DNA of 64,000 nt. It comes from Cladopsammia gracilis. Taxonomy: Eukaryota > Cnidaria > Anthozoa > Scleractinia > Dendrophylliidae. This document shows, piece after piece, positions 1-10,246 of the stretch. Numbering within the stretch: position 1 is the first letter of the stretch; each line of letters begins with the position of its first letter. The stretch covers positions 1,105,001-1,169,000 of the forward strand of contig JAJGOT010000163.1 of the NCBI GenBank assembly GCA_022457155.1, in the 5' to 3' direction. Below the pieces are notes generated by a model that had not been told where the DNA came from, searched no databases, and saw only the letters and a program-made list of their open reading frames with translations. A program made the position numbers and the translations under genes.

Positions 1-505
1 AATGGGGCAAATATATTCCATAAATCCACGTACAGGCCGCTTTCAAACATTTCTTCAATCATCTGCTTAGAACTTTTATAAGCTCAAATTACATAACGAC
101 TTCATGACTCATGTTAACAACTGCTGGAACAGTGCAGGCGCAACTTCAACACCAAAAGTTCGAAATCATGCTTGCAAAGGAGCCAAAATCTTGTCTTTGA
201 TCAGGAAGTAAGTTGAATTACAATTTTCCCCTTCACAATTTTGCTTAGTGTAGTAAACAAAGACAATAATATTTTAGAGAAATGAATTCATTTGCCATCA
301 AAGTTAGATAGTATGTTCATCAAGCAGCTCTCTATGTATCCGTCCCTCGATTAAGGGCCGGATGGTTTCACGGTTGGGCGCATCTGCACAGATTAAAATG
401 CTTTATTCGCTTTCTTACCATTTTTTTTTTAAACACTCACATTTGCTTCAATAATCACATACCTTTTTATACTTCAACTTTTGTTTTTGCTACCCTTTCC
501 TATTC
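1..505. other. Spacer, no gene seen
   Basis: I see no splice-bounded exon or long open frame here on either strand. The stretch is A+T-rich, with a T-run near 421. Its last 11 bases, CTTTCCTATTC, recur just after the neighbouring foldback element. Confidence 0.5.
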
Positions 506-694
506 GGTCAGTGTAAAACGCAGACTGCAGACTGGGGGTAAAATGCAGACTGAGGGTAAAATGCAGACTGTAGACTGCAGACCAGGGGTAAAATGCAGAC
601 TGAGGGTAAAATAAAATATTAATAACCCAAACCCTAACCCTAGTCTGCAGTCTGCATTTTACCCCCAGTCTGCAGTCTGCGTTTTACACTGACC
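506..694. repeat. Foldback element built from GCAGACT words
   Basis: The left end (GGTCAGTGTAAAACGCAGAC) is the reverse complement of the right end, and complementarity runs about 45 bp. Inside, the words GCAGACT and GGGTAAAAT are reiterated in both orientations. The same 11-mer, CTTTCCTATTC, lies immediately left (495-505) and one base after the right end (696-706), as expected for a target-site duplication. A short AACCCTAACCCTAG stretch sits near the centre. No protein is encoded. Confidence 0.75.
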
Positions 695-706
695 GCTTTC
701 CTATTC

Positions 707-944
707 TTCGTGAAATCCCCTCCCTTTCATATACTTCAAATCGTGAAATTCCTACCCTTTCATATACTTCAACTCGTGAAATTCCAACCCTTTCATATAC
801 CTCCAGCTTCAAAAAGCGTGTTTTGAGTGAAATTCTGCAATTTAAGGGTTTAAAGCAAGCTCTGGCGATAATCATGTAAACATGATTTATCAGCCAGGAA
901 ACTGCCCGTTTAATTTGACAGTGTGTTCTTGGTTTAACCCCAAG
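707..944. repeat. Short repeats of a CTTTCATATACTTCAA word
   Basis: About three imperfect copies of a roughly 30-bp unit (CCCTTTCATATACTTCAA followed by a TCGTGAAAT-like end) lie here. The same word recurs at 8260-8545, inside the poly-G-associated repeat there, so this is probably a fragment of that family. The minus-strand frame across it is repetitive and not a credible protein. Confidence 0.5.
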
Positions 945-1256
945 GAGGGTACTCCCATATAAAAATGATGGGGGTGCCGGTCGTACCTTTTGGGGGTTAA
1001 TATTTGCAGATTGGTACTGCTTAGGGTACTTAAATCTAAAATGACCACAGTTAGAACTATTGCGGTACCTTTTAGGATATAATGCCGAAAAATATGACAG
1101 AATGTGATGTGTTTTTTTTAGAATTGGTACTTCTTAGGAGTTAAATTTCATTTGAGCCACACCCATCAAACAAGATTCTGGTACCTTTTAGGGTGTTTTT
1201 TTAAAAATTTCCGTCAAACACCCCCTTATATGGGAGTTTCCCCCCTCCCCCAGGGG
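945..1256. repeat. Foldback repeat, CTCCCATATAA ends
   Basis: The left end (GGGTACTCCCATATAA) and right end (TTATATGGGAGTTTCCCCCC) are inverted copies. Internally it repeats GGTACCTTTTAGG-like words. Related copies are at about 18187-18400 and 42411-42672. It belongs to the group of dispersed repeats here that begin at a G/C run next to CTCCCATAT. Confidence 0.6.
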
Positions 1257-1332
1257 CCGGTTTAAGTCATTCCTCATCCCATATTTGAACCTTTTTTTGC
1301 AGGGGCATTGTGACCTTCTTCCGGTGACATTA

Positions 1333-4300
1333 ATGTCAGCTCAGTTAGTTCAATATGTTGTTGTGAGAGGAGATCTTCTGAGGTTGTTGTCTTGGCCGAC
1401 AGGAGCTGTTATAGCACAGGCATGCCATGCCAGCACAGCGGTTCTTTGGACACATCGGAATGATCCTAACACAATCCAGTACACCAGTGAATTAGACCGC
1501 ATGCATAAGGTCGTTTTAGAGGTGAGTTGCAACTCAGTTGTTATAGTTTACCATAAATAAATGAGTGCTCGTCTTCAAAAATGTTTTTATGGGGGGAGGG
1601 GATGTCCTTACTATCGATCACACGCTTCCTTTGAAATGGCTTAAAAGTCAGCCTGCTTCTAGCCTGTTCCAAGTGTTGAGTTTGTGGCGTGCGAAAGAAA
1701 AATCGGGTGCAAGAGAAAAAATGAGGGGAGGCTGGAGAGAGGCTACTTTGCCGCTGTCGGCGGTCAAAAGTGGGCGTCATGAGCTTTTTAAAATTAATTT
1801 CGCAGGCATTTCTTCGCCTCTCTTCCAGTTTTCCCTTGCGCCGACCCTTGTTACACTGTTACAGTTACATTTTTCAGTTTCATACAGTCAACTCTTTTTA
1901 GACTCAGATGCGCTCTAAGACAGACACCTAAAGTTGGTCACCACTGCATGCACTTCAGACACTCATTTTACTGTAACTAAATTCTGGTATATAACATGGA
2001 CTCCTCTCTAAGACAGACACCTAAAGCTGGTCACCACTGCATGCCCTTCAGACACTCATTTTACTATAACTAAATTCTGGTATATAACATGGACTCCTCT
2101 CTAAGACAGACACCTAAAGTTGGTCTACTGCATGTACTTCAGACACTCATTTTACTGTAACTAAATTCTGGTATATAACATGGACTCCTCTCTAAGACAG
2201 ACACCTAAAGCTGGACTACTGCATGCCTTTCAGACACTCATTTTACTATAACTAAATTCTGGTATATAACATGGACTCCTCTCTAAGACAGACACCTAAA
2301 GTTGGTCTACTGCATGTACTTCAGACACTCATTTTACTGTAACTAAATTCTGGTATATAACATGGATTCCTCTCTAAGACAGACACCTAAAGTTGGTCTA
2401 CTGCATGTACTTCAGACACTCATTTTACTGTAACTAAATTCTGGTATATAACATGGACTCCTCTCTAAGCTGGTCACTACTGCATTCCCTTCAGACACTC
2501 ATTTTACTGTAACTGAATTCCGGTATATAACATGGACTCCTCGACTGAGTCAGACCCTGGGGGGGGGGGGGGGGGGGGACTCCCTTATATGGTTTTCAAG
2601 CCGTTTTGGTCTGAAATAGGGTATGGTTTGCACACTCTCGTCTGGAATTGGGTATTGTTTTTAGAAGAAGCTACTTTTTTCATCCCGTGAGAAATACGGT
2701 TTGATTAACATCAGGAATTATAAGCCCTTCTCAAATGTTTACGCAAATGTAAGCACTTCCTGGTCTGAAATGGTTCTTTGGTTTTTTTGTTTCGCTTTGT
2801 GATTGGCTAAAAAATCTCACGCCACTTTCTCGACCAATCAGAAGTAAAACCAAAACCAATCGTGACTTGCTCGCACGCGTTTTCCCGCGCCTGGCGCCGC
2901 TGACATGTAATTGCTTGGAGCTCTGATTGGTTCATTGAATTGTTTACGACCGCTGTGATTGGTCAGAGTAATTACTTTGGTTTTGGTTTTACAACTGACA
3001 CTCAATTGAAAAGTGCTGTAATGTGCTAAACAAATACGTATAAATTCGTTGAATGAAAAGCATTCTTGATTACTTGGGGACGATTGGCTCTGGTACCAAC
3101 AGTATCTTTCTTGGAGACGGTTGACTGTAATTCCATTAATTAAACCACCATCTTCCAAGGGAGCCATGAATCAAAATTAAAGAAACATCCCAAATTTTTT
3201 TTTGTAAAATATAAAACAACGGATTGTACCATGCAAAAATACTGCTGAAGAGGTTTCATTTGAATGGTCACACCATAGGATTTCATCAACAGACTCAAAA
3301 GTTAGAACAAATGGTACCATGCAAAAGTACTGCTGAAGAGGTTTCATTTGAATGGTCACACAATAGGATTTCATCAACAGACTCAAAAGTTAGAACAAAT
3401 GGTACCATGCAAAAGTACTGCTGAAGAGGTTTCATTTGAATGGTCACACAATAGGATTTCATCAACAGACTCAAAAGTTAGAACAAATGGTACCATGCAA
3501 AAGTACTGCTGAAGAGGTTTCATTTGAATGGTCACACAATAGGATTTCATCAACAGACTCAAAAGTTAGAACAAATGGTACCATGCAAAAAGTACTGCTG
3601 AAGAGGTTTCATTTGAATGGTCACACAATAGGATTTCATCAACAGACTCAAAAGTTAGAACAAATGGTACCATGCAAAAGTACTGCTGAAGAGGTTTCAT
3701 TTGAATGGTCACACAATAGGATTTCATCAACAGACTCAAAAGTTAGAACAAATGGTACCATGCAAAGTACTGCCGAAGAGGTTTCTTTGAATGGTCACAC
3801 AATAGGATTTCGTTAACGAACTCAGAAGTTAAAACTTTACTGCATGTCTTCATGATTGACTCAGGCAGGCCTTTTTCAGGCAATAGGACAAAAATAAATT
3901 AGAGGCGTACCACTTGTGACTGTATGTTTTGTCATTAGATACCGACAGAAACCCATAAGTGGGTTGAAACGTGTAACGCGCATTCACAGCTTCCGAATAT
4001 TCATTTTTTGCTTAGTACCATATTTGGAAACCCCTCGGTCCCTCGAGATCGGAAGCAAGTTGTTCTAGCGAATTGATTGGCTAATATGTTTATCTTGATT
4101 TTCCAAATATGGCTGTAAAAACTTCTTAGCAAATTGAATAATCGGAAGCTTGTTTTGAAGCGTACAAGAGATAGTTACACGTTTCAACCCAGTTATGGGC
4201 TTCTGATTTTAAAAGTGCCTTTTTGCGCGGCTTACTAATGGATTTCTTCTCAAATTTCTTTTATTTAGTCCCCAAATCAAGAAGAACTAGAGAAGCTATC

Positions 4301-4439
4301 ACAGAATTTATCAGCCAATCAGATTGATCACAAGCTTTGGGTCGAACAACCTGAGGACTTCCCGACTTGCCTTGCCACTAAACCGTATCCAAAAGAACAG
4401 TTACAGTCCTTCTTCAAGAAGCTAAAATTATTTAAATAA
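1333..4439 (+). CDS. PTRHD1: PTRHD1, peptidyl-tRNA hydrolase domain protein (2 coding exons)
   Basis: Coding exons are 1333-1521 and 4269-4439, joined in phase 0 (GAG|GTGAGT donor, TATTTAG acceptor), giving 119 residues. Exon 1 carries the PTH2-fold start ([11 protein letters not shown], then [17 protein letters not shown] and RMHKVVLE). Exon 2 carries [18 protein letters not shown], then KPYPKEQLQ and a lysine-rich LKLFK end. Both halves line up with animal PTRHD1, which is slightly longer (about 140 residues in human, extra at the N terminus). I chose ATG 1333 because MSAQLVQY starts right at the domain; an acceptor-like TTTTTTGCAG at 1293-1302 suggests an upstream non-coding exon. AATAAA at 4435-4440 overlaps the stop codon. 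The 2.7-kb intron holds two minisatellites. PTRHD1 belongs to the peptidyl-tRNA hydrolase 2 family; its cellular role is poorly defined, so enzyme activity here is not shown. Confidence 0.93.
1913..2545. repeat. 91-93-bp tandem repeat in PTRHD1 intron
   Basis: About seven head-to-tail units start at CTCTAAGACAGACACC (positions 1913, 2006, 2099, 2190, 2281, 2372, with a shortened unit near 2463). Period is 93 bp for the first units and 91 bp for the later ones. Each has a TTCTGGTATATAACATGGA segment. It is entirely intronic. Confidence 0.9.
2559..2790. repeat. Poly-G-anchored dispersed repeat (fragment)
   Basis: A run of about 19 G (2560-2578) is followed by ACTCCCTTATATGG and text (GGTTTTCAAGC, TCTGAAATAGGGTATGG) seen again at 12735-13110, 28130-29180 and 60978-61550. 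Those copies read TCTGGGATAGGGTATAG. It is a member of the largest poly-G-associated family in this window. Confidence 0.7.
2796..3025. repeat. Partial copy of the GAGCAGTTTTCAATTGAG MITE
   Basis: This is the internal part of the 284-bp element found whole at 32617-32900 and 62772-63055. It has the same CCAATCA-rich text, the GCGCGGGAAAACGCG-type segment (here on the opposite strand) and ACACTCAATTGAAAAGTGC at the right. The left end is missing. Confidence 0.7.
3180..3840. repeat. 88-bp tandem array with KpnI sites (copy 1)
   Basis: GGTACC recurs at 3313, 3401, 3489, 3577, 3666 and 3754, a period of 88 bp (once 89). Each unit reads GGTACCATGCAAAAGTACTG, then a GAATGGTCACACAATAGG segment and CAACAGACTCAAAAGTTAG. 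The flank TCCCAAATTTTTTTTTGTAA matches the flanks of the other two arrays (20590-20965 and 35305-35875). All frames stay open for long stretches simply because the unit is repeated; I do not call a protein. Confidence 0.92.
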
Positions 4440-4440
4440 A

Positions 4441-5019
4441 GTTTGAGTCATTCAATTATTGACATGACGCTTCACTGTTCCTCAATGCGCAGGCATGGAG
4501 TTCTGTCGGTTAAGACGGGGCAATGTTTTCGTCAGGGCTGTTAGACGCTCGCAATACCATTCGCAAGGAAAGCGGTAGCGCTTTTAATGTTGTTCGAATT
4601 AGAGCAGGGGCTCGAGGAAGAAATTGAAACGGTAAAGAAAAGGCAAAGGACGACCTCTGAGTGAGATAGTAGTTTGGGAGACGGGAAGAAGTTCACAGTG
4701 CGACACCCCTTATCGTGAGAATCCAACAAACTTTTTTACAAGTTTGTACGATTTCACCACTTATGTCCAGAAATGCACGTAACTCGGACCTTGGGCACTT
4801 CATATTACACACAATTATTTGTAATTTCCATATGACTTCATGTTTGACAGAATTGCTTGTGTTTAGGTGAGAATTAGGTCTAGGGGACACTTCATGATGT
4901 CTATCATAAAGAGCATGAATCTCATTAGCGTGCATTTCTGGACATACCTCGATATCACCAGCTAATTAACAACTATTCACCGAAGTGGAGGTGGGTAGTG
5001 GTGGATATTTACTATTACC
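4441..5019. other. Spacer after PTRHD1
   Basis: This is the 3' flank of PTRHD1. Short open pieces starting at ATG 4495 (MEFCRLRRGN, and in a second frame LFELEQGLEEEIETVKKR) look somewhat coding-like but break within 30 codons. A degraded gene fragment is possible but unassigned. Confidence 0.35.
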
Positions 5020-5391
5020 CTATTCGGCCTGGGCTTTTTTTGAGTTCCTAAGCCTGGGGGGGTGGGGGCCACATCCAAATTGACGCAAAATTAATCAAAA
5101 CCAATAAATAAACGCTAAATGACGTAAAAATACAAAAGTTATACCAATAAACATTGTTTTTCTTCATTCAAAGGTATAAATATGCAAATTAAAAAAAAAA
5201 ACTGTCAAAATCTTGTTGCCATGGAAACGTCAAGTCACGTGATCAAAAAATTGTCATGTGATTTTTAGGAAATTTTAGGAAAAGTCACAAAGTTTGATGG
5301 CGTTTGAATACATATTAAAGAAGTTATGAATGTTGAAAGTTAGCGCGGGCACTTTGTGCCCCCCCCCCCCCCCCCCCGGCCGAATAGAGTT
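5020..5391. repeat. Foldback element with poly-C right arm
   Basis: The ends CTATTCGGCC (left) and GGCCGAATAG (right) are inverted. A G-rich stretch (CTGGGGGGGTGGGGGCC) lies near the left end and an 18-base C run near the right. The centre is A+T-rich with no reading frame. Confidence 0.55.
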
Positions 5392-5697
5392 AAGCTGCAT
5401 TCCTGAACAGGCAAAAGCAACAACAAAAACATACTAGATTAAAAGCCAGAAACCACCCAAAAGCTATCAAGAAAGTAGTAAACAAATACACTATTCCTTC
5501 AAATAATTTAACCCGTCTTGTTAAATGAGGCCAGGCTAGCAGTAGACATCACAATTAAAAAATAGTTCCAGTCATTTATATAACGGTTAAAAAAGAGAAC
5601 TTAAAATAGTTAGTGCGATAGTGCGAAAGGCCTTAGGTCGAGTTTTGGAGTTATGATTACTACGTGTACATGAAGAAACTATTTATATCAAAATAAT

Positions 5698-5880
5698 ACA
5701 GTCTAACCTCCTTAATACGGACACCAAAGGGACAGACCAAAGTGTCCGTATTATAGAGGTGTCCGTATTACAGAGGTAGGGATTGTATGAATTTTTGTAT
5801 CTTAGGGACCAAGAGAACTGTCCGTAATAGAGAGGTGTCCGTATTAGAGAGGTGTCCGTAAGGAGAGGTTCGACTGTACA
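5698..5880. repeat. CAGT-ended, TA-flanked repeat, TACGGACACC type (copy 1)
   Basis: It starts TA|CAGTCTAACCTCC and ends GGTTCGACTG|TA. The phrase GTGTCCGTATTA...GAGAGG is reiterated in both orientations. Its right end abuts, back to back, the next copy, which starts CAGTCAAACCTCTCC, so one TA serves both. The TA flank and CAGT terminus are typical of Tc1/mariner-superfamily non-autonomous elements. Confidence 0.75.
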
Positions 5881-6470
5881 GTCAAACCTCTCCTTACGGA
5901 CACCTCTCTAATACGGACACCTCTCTATTACGGACAGTTTCCTATGTCCCGACAAAATTCTCACATATTTTCTTTAAAAAAGACCTCTATAATACGGACC
6001 CTCTCTAATATGGACAACGCCGGGGGACACTAAATCTCGGCCCCAGAGAGCAAATTCATATAAACTTAACCTCTTTATTACGGACACTCCGGTGATCAGG
6101 TGATGATAGTTTGAGTAATACAATTTCCTGTTTGTGGTTTCAAACATGTATCTGAAGACGCTTTCAGAATTGTACTTTATATTACGTTTTCACATGCAGT
6201 TAGTTAAGGTTTTAAAGCGGTGATTCGTATACCTTACGTAGCTGAGAATTTTACAATGTAGTACACTACTGATAGACAGTGTCTCAATGCTGTATATTAA
6301 TCAATTTAGATGTAGTTAAAAGACGAGCATGGACCTGTTTTTAGTTACTGAACCAAAACTGCCAGTAGAGTCTTAAAAGTGACGTCATCGTGGTGACCTC
6401 TATAATACGGACACCTCTCTAATACGGACACTTTGCTCTGTCCCTTCGGTGTCCGTATTACAGAGGTTCA
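5881..6470. repeat. CAGT-ended repeat, TACGGACACC type (copy 2)
   Basis: The left end is CAGTCAAACCTCTCC with several GGACACCTCTCTA repeats. The right end (6391-6470) carries CCTCTATAATACGGACACC and GTCCGTATTACAGAGG, then GTTCAAC, where the expected terminal GTTCNACTG is degraded. The 500-bp middle is unrelated A+T-rich sequence with no long frame. Confidence 0.65.
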
Positions 6471-6509
6471 ACGAGATAATGGATCTATTTTCTCTTGGTA
6501 CCCACGTCT

Positions 6510-6892
6510 TTTCGTATATACAGCTATTTCAATTAACGTTGTCGGATGAAAGCTCAAAGCTACAAGCCAAGACAGTTGAGAGCGGCGCAAAAGAAACGTT
6601 TTTCCCGCTCGTCGCATCGCTCATTCGCGCCGCTTGTTTTCGTTTCCAACTATCTGCATGCCTGGAACAGGCGCTCGGTTTACTCGTTCGGTCTTGATAT
6701 GCAGCCTTTGAGCTTTGAGCTTCGAGCTTTCACCCGACAACCTCTCTCCTCCGCAGAGGGCTCCCAGTCACGCTCCACGCTTGGCAAAAAACGCGCGGAG
6801 GCTGGGTAGAAGTAAGAAAGTAAAGCGCGCGGGCCTCTGCGGAGGAGAGAGCCCGGCCCGACAACGTTAATTGAAATAGCTGTATACTAAAA
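6510..6892. repeat. Foldback with a second foldback nested inside
   Basis: The outer inverted ends are ATACAGCTATTTCAATTAAC (about 6518) and GTTAATTGAAATAGCTGTAT (about 6865-6884), followed inward by GTTGTCGG / CCGACAAC. A separate inner pair, CTCTCTCCTCCGCAGAGG (about 6742) and CCTCTGCGGAGGAGAGAG (about 6834), encloses GC-rich text. A+T-rich outer and G+C-rich inner parts suggest one element inserted in another. Confidence 0.7.
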
Positions 6893-7500
6893 CAGTGGAT
6901 AATGTTGTTGGGGCGCTCTGATTGGCTTCTGAAACTCGGGATAGCAAGTGCTATTCACCTCCAAGCAATTTGCCCTCGAAAATTGTAATCGTTGATAGTG
7001 ATAAATAAGTTAAAAATCGTCATTTTCGTGCTATATTATCTCACTGTTTAAGTATATACTAAAACAACTATTCAACTCAGTGAATAGAAAAAAAAAGAAA
7101 TAAAATTTGAACCACAACATAAACTCTATATCGCATGATATATAGGTTCACATATTTACAATAAATGCGCAAGTCATGGAGATAAAATCCGTCGGTTCAA
7201 GCCGATTGGAAACAGAGTTTTACAATAAGTAAAGAACGGCAAACTTATCCTTACAGAAATGAGGTAAAAGCTGAACAAACAGTTGAATATATGGCCAAAT
7301 ATGTTCAATTGTTTGAATGTTTAACCTGGGGTGCTTTGCGTGGGTATCAACTGTCTGTTGGTGTTGCAAAAACCATTTTATTTCCCAGTATTTCTTCTAT
7401 CCTTTCTTTAAACCTCTTAAAATTTCATTCAAATTTAGATTGAGTCCCGTCAAAGGTGTCTCCAAGTAGTTTTTTTGTGGGTCACACGTCCCTTTTTGAA
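6893..7500. other. Spacer
   Basis: A+T-rich, no exon recognised. Around 7260-7310 the phrase ACAGTTGAATATATGGCC followed by AAATATGTTCAA resembles the centre of the foldback at 61040-61312, so this may be a degraded relative. Confidence 0.4.
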
Positions 7501-7565
7501 TGCGCTAATATACATAATCTTAATATGGACACCGAAGAGGCCACGCAAACTGTCCGTGTAAATGG

Positions 7566-7612
<47 letters not shown>

Positions 7613-7640
7613 AGGTGTCTGTATTTAGCGAGTTCCGTAC
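7501..7640. repeat. (TAAA)n microsatellite inside a TACGGACACC-type fragment
   Basis: A clean TAAA tract of about 12 units runs from 7565 to 7613. It is flanked by AATATGGACACCGAAGAG and AAAGGTGTCTGTATTTAG, which are pieces of the CAGT-ended repeat family at 5698. The microsatellite therefore sits in the middle of an older repeat copy. Confidence 0.75.
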
Positions 7641-8640
7641 GGAAAAACTGCAGTAAATTATCACTTTGGAAATATCTGCAAGGACCAATGGACAATACAA
7701 AAGCGTCGGATCCTGGTGGATCTAGTCAGCAAATTATATATAAATACGAAGTATTAACTAATAAAGAAAGGCTGACTGTACAACTGTATATATTCGTCAG
7801 GCACGGCCTGACTTCTTCAGGGAAAAAAATGAATACAAAATAAGCGTTACATTTCAAAAATATAAGATCAGAGGCGGATCCAGGAATTTTCGATTGGGGG
7901 GGGGGGGGGGTCCCAACTCCTCCACACCTCCCCTCCAGTCGCGGTTGTATGTTATAATCCTGATATTTAACGTCAGTTTCCTTGTCCCCTTACCGTGTAC
8001 ATGAAATCTACTCGTAAACGGACGAGCACGTGTTTGTGTTAACGCCAGTCGACAGTACTGCTTTGCGAGTAGGCCATAACATACATACATATACATACAT
8101 ACATAACTTTATTTGAACACGGTAATAACATCAGTTACAAAGAAATATAAAAACTGGTTTATATGTTTGCCGTGTGGGAGTACGAGGTAGACACCCGGGG
8201 GGGGGGGGGGGGAGTGTACTGAACAAAGTTTTGTACGGGGATGCTCCGCCCCGAGGTCCAAACCCTTACCCTTTCATATACCGATTTTGACAGAAAAGGT
8301 ACCCCTTTCATATACTTTTCAATGAAAATGGTACCCCTTTCAGAGCCTTTACGTGCGTCAGTTTGATATATTTTAAAAGGCCATTTTTATAATACTTAAA
8401 TGGCAGTTTTGCCTCCTTTTTTATACTTCAACGGCGTGGTTTCGCTTCCCTTTACTATTCTTCGTTAAATCCCTCTCTTTCATATACTTCAACTCGTGAA
8501 ATCCCGACCCTTTCATATACCTCTAGCCTCAAAAAGGTACCCCTTTCGGGCGGAGCATCCCCGTATAGCGCATTATAGGGAGTACCTCCCTGGGGGGTGG
8601 ACATAACGCGATTGATTTCGTTATTAAACTTTTTATAAGA
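7641..8640. repeat. Poly-G-associated repeats (GGATGCTCCGCCC type)
   Basis: G runs at 7897-7910 and 8198-8213 precede repeat text. From 8195 to 8575 the copy has GTACGGGGATGCTCCGCCC at the left and GGGCGGAGCATCCCCGTA at the right, with several CCTTTCATATACTTCAA words between. Related copies are at 9215-9300 and 49275-49710. A short (ATAC)n tract lies at 8080-8105. No gene is seen. Confidence 0.65.
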
Positions 8641-8968
8641 TCTAATAGCAACAACAACAACAACAATTTATTATATACATAACAATATTTTCAACATTGA
8701 CAATCCGCAGTTAGCATAGCTAATCGAGGCGGGTTGTCAAAAATACGAACAAAAATTAACATTAGCTCCTAGTAATACGACTGAAATTAACATTAGCTCC
8801 TAGTAATAGGACTGAAAAGAAAAAACTTACTTTATATATTATGGTTTACCCCATATCGTAGATTTCAGTTATAGCTATTGCTTCACTATTTTATTCAACA
8901 GAGTGGGAGACATTCTGTGGAAAATTATTCCACAACAGTGCCCACTGGGGCTTGTGCAGACAGAATAC

Positions 8969-9136
8969 GCCATTTCCGAGTTACGCTATGCGTCATTGTC
9001 AAAGCGAGGCTAGGTGTACAACCTTTCATATGGAAATGAGTTTTTATTCAAATGCAAATAAAACTCATTTCCATATGAAAGGTTGTGCACCTAGCCTCGC
9101 TTTGACAATGAGGCATAGCGTAACTCGGAAATGGCC
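8969..9136. repeat. Foldback element, GCCATTTCCGAGTTACGC ends (copy 1)
   Basis: The two arms (about 75 bp) are near-perfect inverted copies; the left begins GCCATTTCCGAGTTACGC and the centre is AAACTCATTTCCATATG. A second copy is at 10073-10246. Confidence 0.85.
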
Positions 9137-9214
9137 TATTTGTTTTGGCCTTGTCTCTAAGTTCATAGTCTGTGCTGAAAGGTGTAAACAGGCCTTGAAG
9201 GTACTCCGGAGTCC

Positions 9215-9475
9215 CGGGGGGAGGGTACTCCATATAATGGGCTATACGGGGATGCTCCGCCCGAAAGGGGTCCCTTTTTTTCCTTCAAACTGTGCTTTGT
9301 TATCAATGTGTTGAATTATAAAACTTTTATAGCGCGAAAGCGCGCGTGATATCGCCTAATTCTTAGCCGACTCGGCCTACGGCCTCGTCGGCTAAGAATT
9401 AGGCGATATCACGCAAGCTTGAGCTCTATAATTGTTTTATAATTCAACACATTGATAACAAAGCACAGTTTGAAG
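9215..9475. repeat. Perfect palindromic foldback inside a GGATGCTCCGCCC repeat
   Basis: A GGGGATGCTCCGCCCG repeat fragment (9230-9283) is interrupted by a palindrome at 9285-9474. Its arms start TTCAAACTGTGCTTTGTTAT and mirror base for base for about 40 bp. An inner hairpin (TTAGCCGACTCGG...CTCGTCGGCTAA) lies near 9360-9400. No frame of interest. Confidence 0.8.
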
Positions 9476-10072
9476 AAAAAATATTGAGGCCGGTCCGTCA
9501 TTTTTGCATTCTCCTGTCAAAATGCGAAATTTACCGCCATCGTTGGATATACGTCATGTTGACATAGCGTATATCGATAACTTTTTGACCATATTTGGGC
9601 AGTGTATCAATGTGATGAATTATAAAGAAGAATAGCCGTGTCTTCACTTACAAAGGGCCTCAGCCTTTTAAGTGCACCTATACCAGAAGAAATGGTCTTT
9701 TCGTCAACATGTTAGGACCATGATAAAGTTTGGTCAATGTAAATTCCCAATGATTTAGTGTCACTCACTCTTTTAATTACATGCCCTTCAACTGTACATT
9801 AAGTGAATGGGTAGCGGTTATTAGCAAACCTTTGACGGGTACATATTAACATCAACTCAGTCTTGGCAATGTTTAGGCTTAATCTATTCGCCCTGAGCCA
9901 TTCATGAAGGTAAGATAATTCGCTATTTACTACAGTTTCAAGCTCCGATAAGCTACTGGCAGCAATACTCCCGGGCAATACTGGTGTTTGTGTCGTCATC
10001 ATAAATTCGTGGAATGGATTTACTCAGACAGTTCGGCAGGTCGTTAATGTATATCAGAAAAAGAAGTGGGCC

Positions 10073-10153
10073 AATAGTCCATTTCCGAGTTACTTTACGC
10101 CTCGTTGTCAAAGCGAGGTTAGGTGCACAACCTTTCATATGAAAATGAGTTTC

Positions 10154-10184
<31 letters not shown>

Positions 10185-10246
10185 TGAAAGGTTTCGCACC
10201 TGGCCTCGCTTTGATAGAGAGGCTAAAGGCAACTCGGAAATGGCCT
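10073..10246. repeat. Foldback element, CCATTTCCGAGTTAC ends (copy 2)
   Basis: Same family as 8969-9136: inverted ends CCATTTCCGAGTTAC and CAACTCGGAAATGG, central TTTCATATGAAAATGAG. It sits exactly where the reverse-transcriptase reading begins (T-I-GPLLFLIY), so it probably cut the LINE. Confidence 0.85.

Larger units (their letters stand above)
8641..10075 (-). pseudogene. Degraded LINE reverse transcriptase, shredded by insertions
   Basis: Reading right to left, 10075-9800 gives GPLLFLIYINDLPNCL, a YDDDT catalytic motif (usually FADDT) and, after a frameshift, HEWLRANRLSLNIAKTELM. Then 9790-9612 gives VSDTKSLGIYIDQTLSWS, an in-frame stop, and ISSGIGALKRLRPFVSED. A last piece, ALLWNNFPQNV, lies near 8900. 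This is the order of the C-terminal half of a CR1/L2/Jockey-type non-LTR reverse transcriptase. Foldback elements interrupt it at 8969-9136 and 9285-9474, and another abuts its 5' side at 10073. The (CAA)n at 8648-8668 fits a LINE 3' microsatellite tail on the minus strand. It has stops and frameshifts and no endonuclease part, so it is inactive. Confidence 0.75.

Noticed and set aside
628..644. AACCCTAACCCTAG as an interstitial telomere repeat
   Set aside because: Only two units, and the CTAACCC word recurs in the foldbacks at 16780 and 20040 as part of ordinary repeat text.
3224..3816. Long open frames across the 88-bp array (both strands)
   Set aside because: The peptide is just the repeat unit read in two frames; 88 is not a multiple of 3, the array is intronic, and the same frames appear at all three array loci without gene context.
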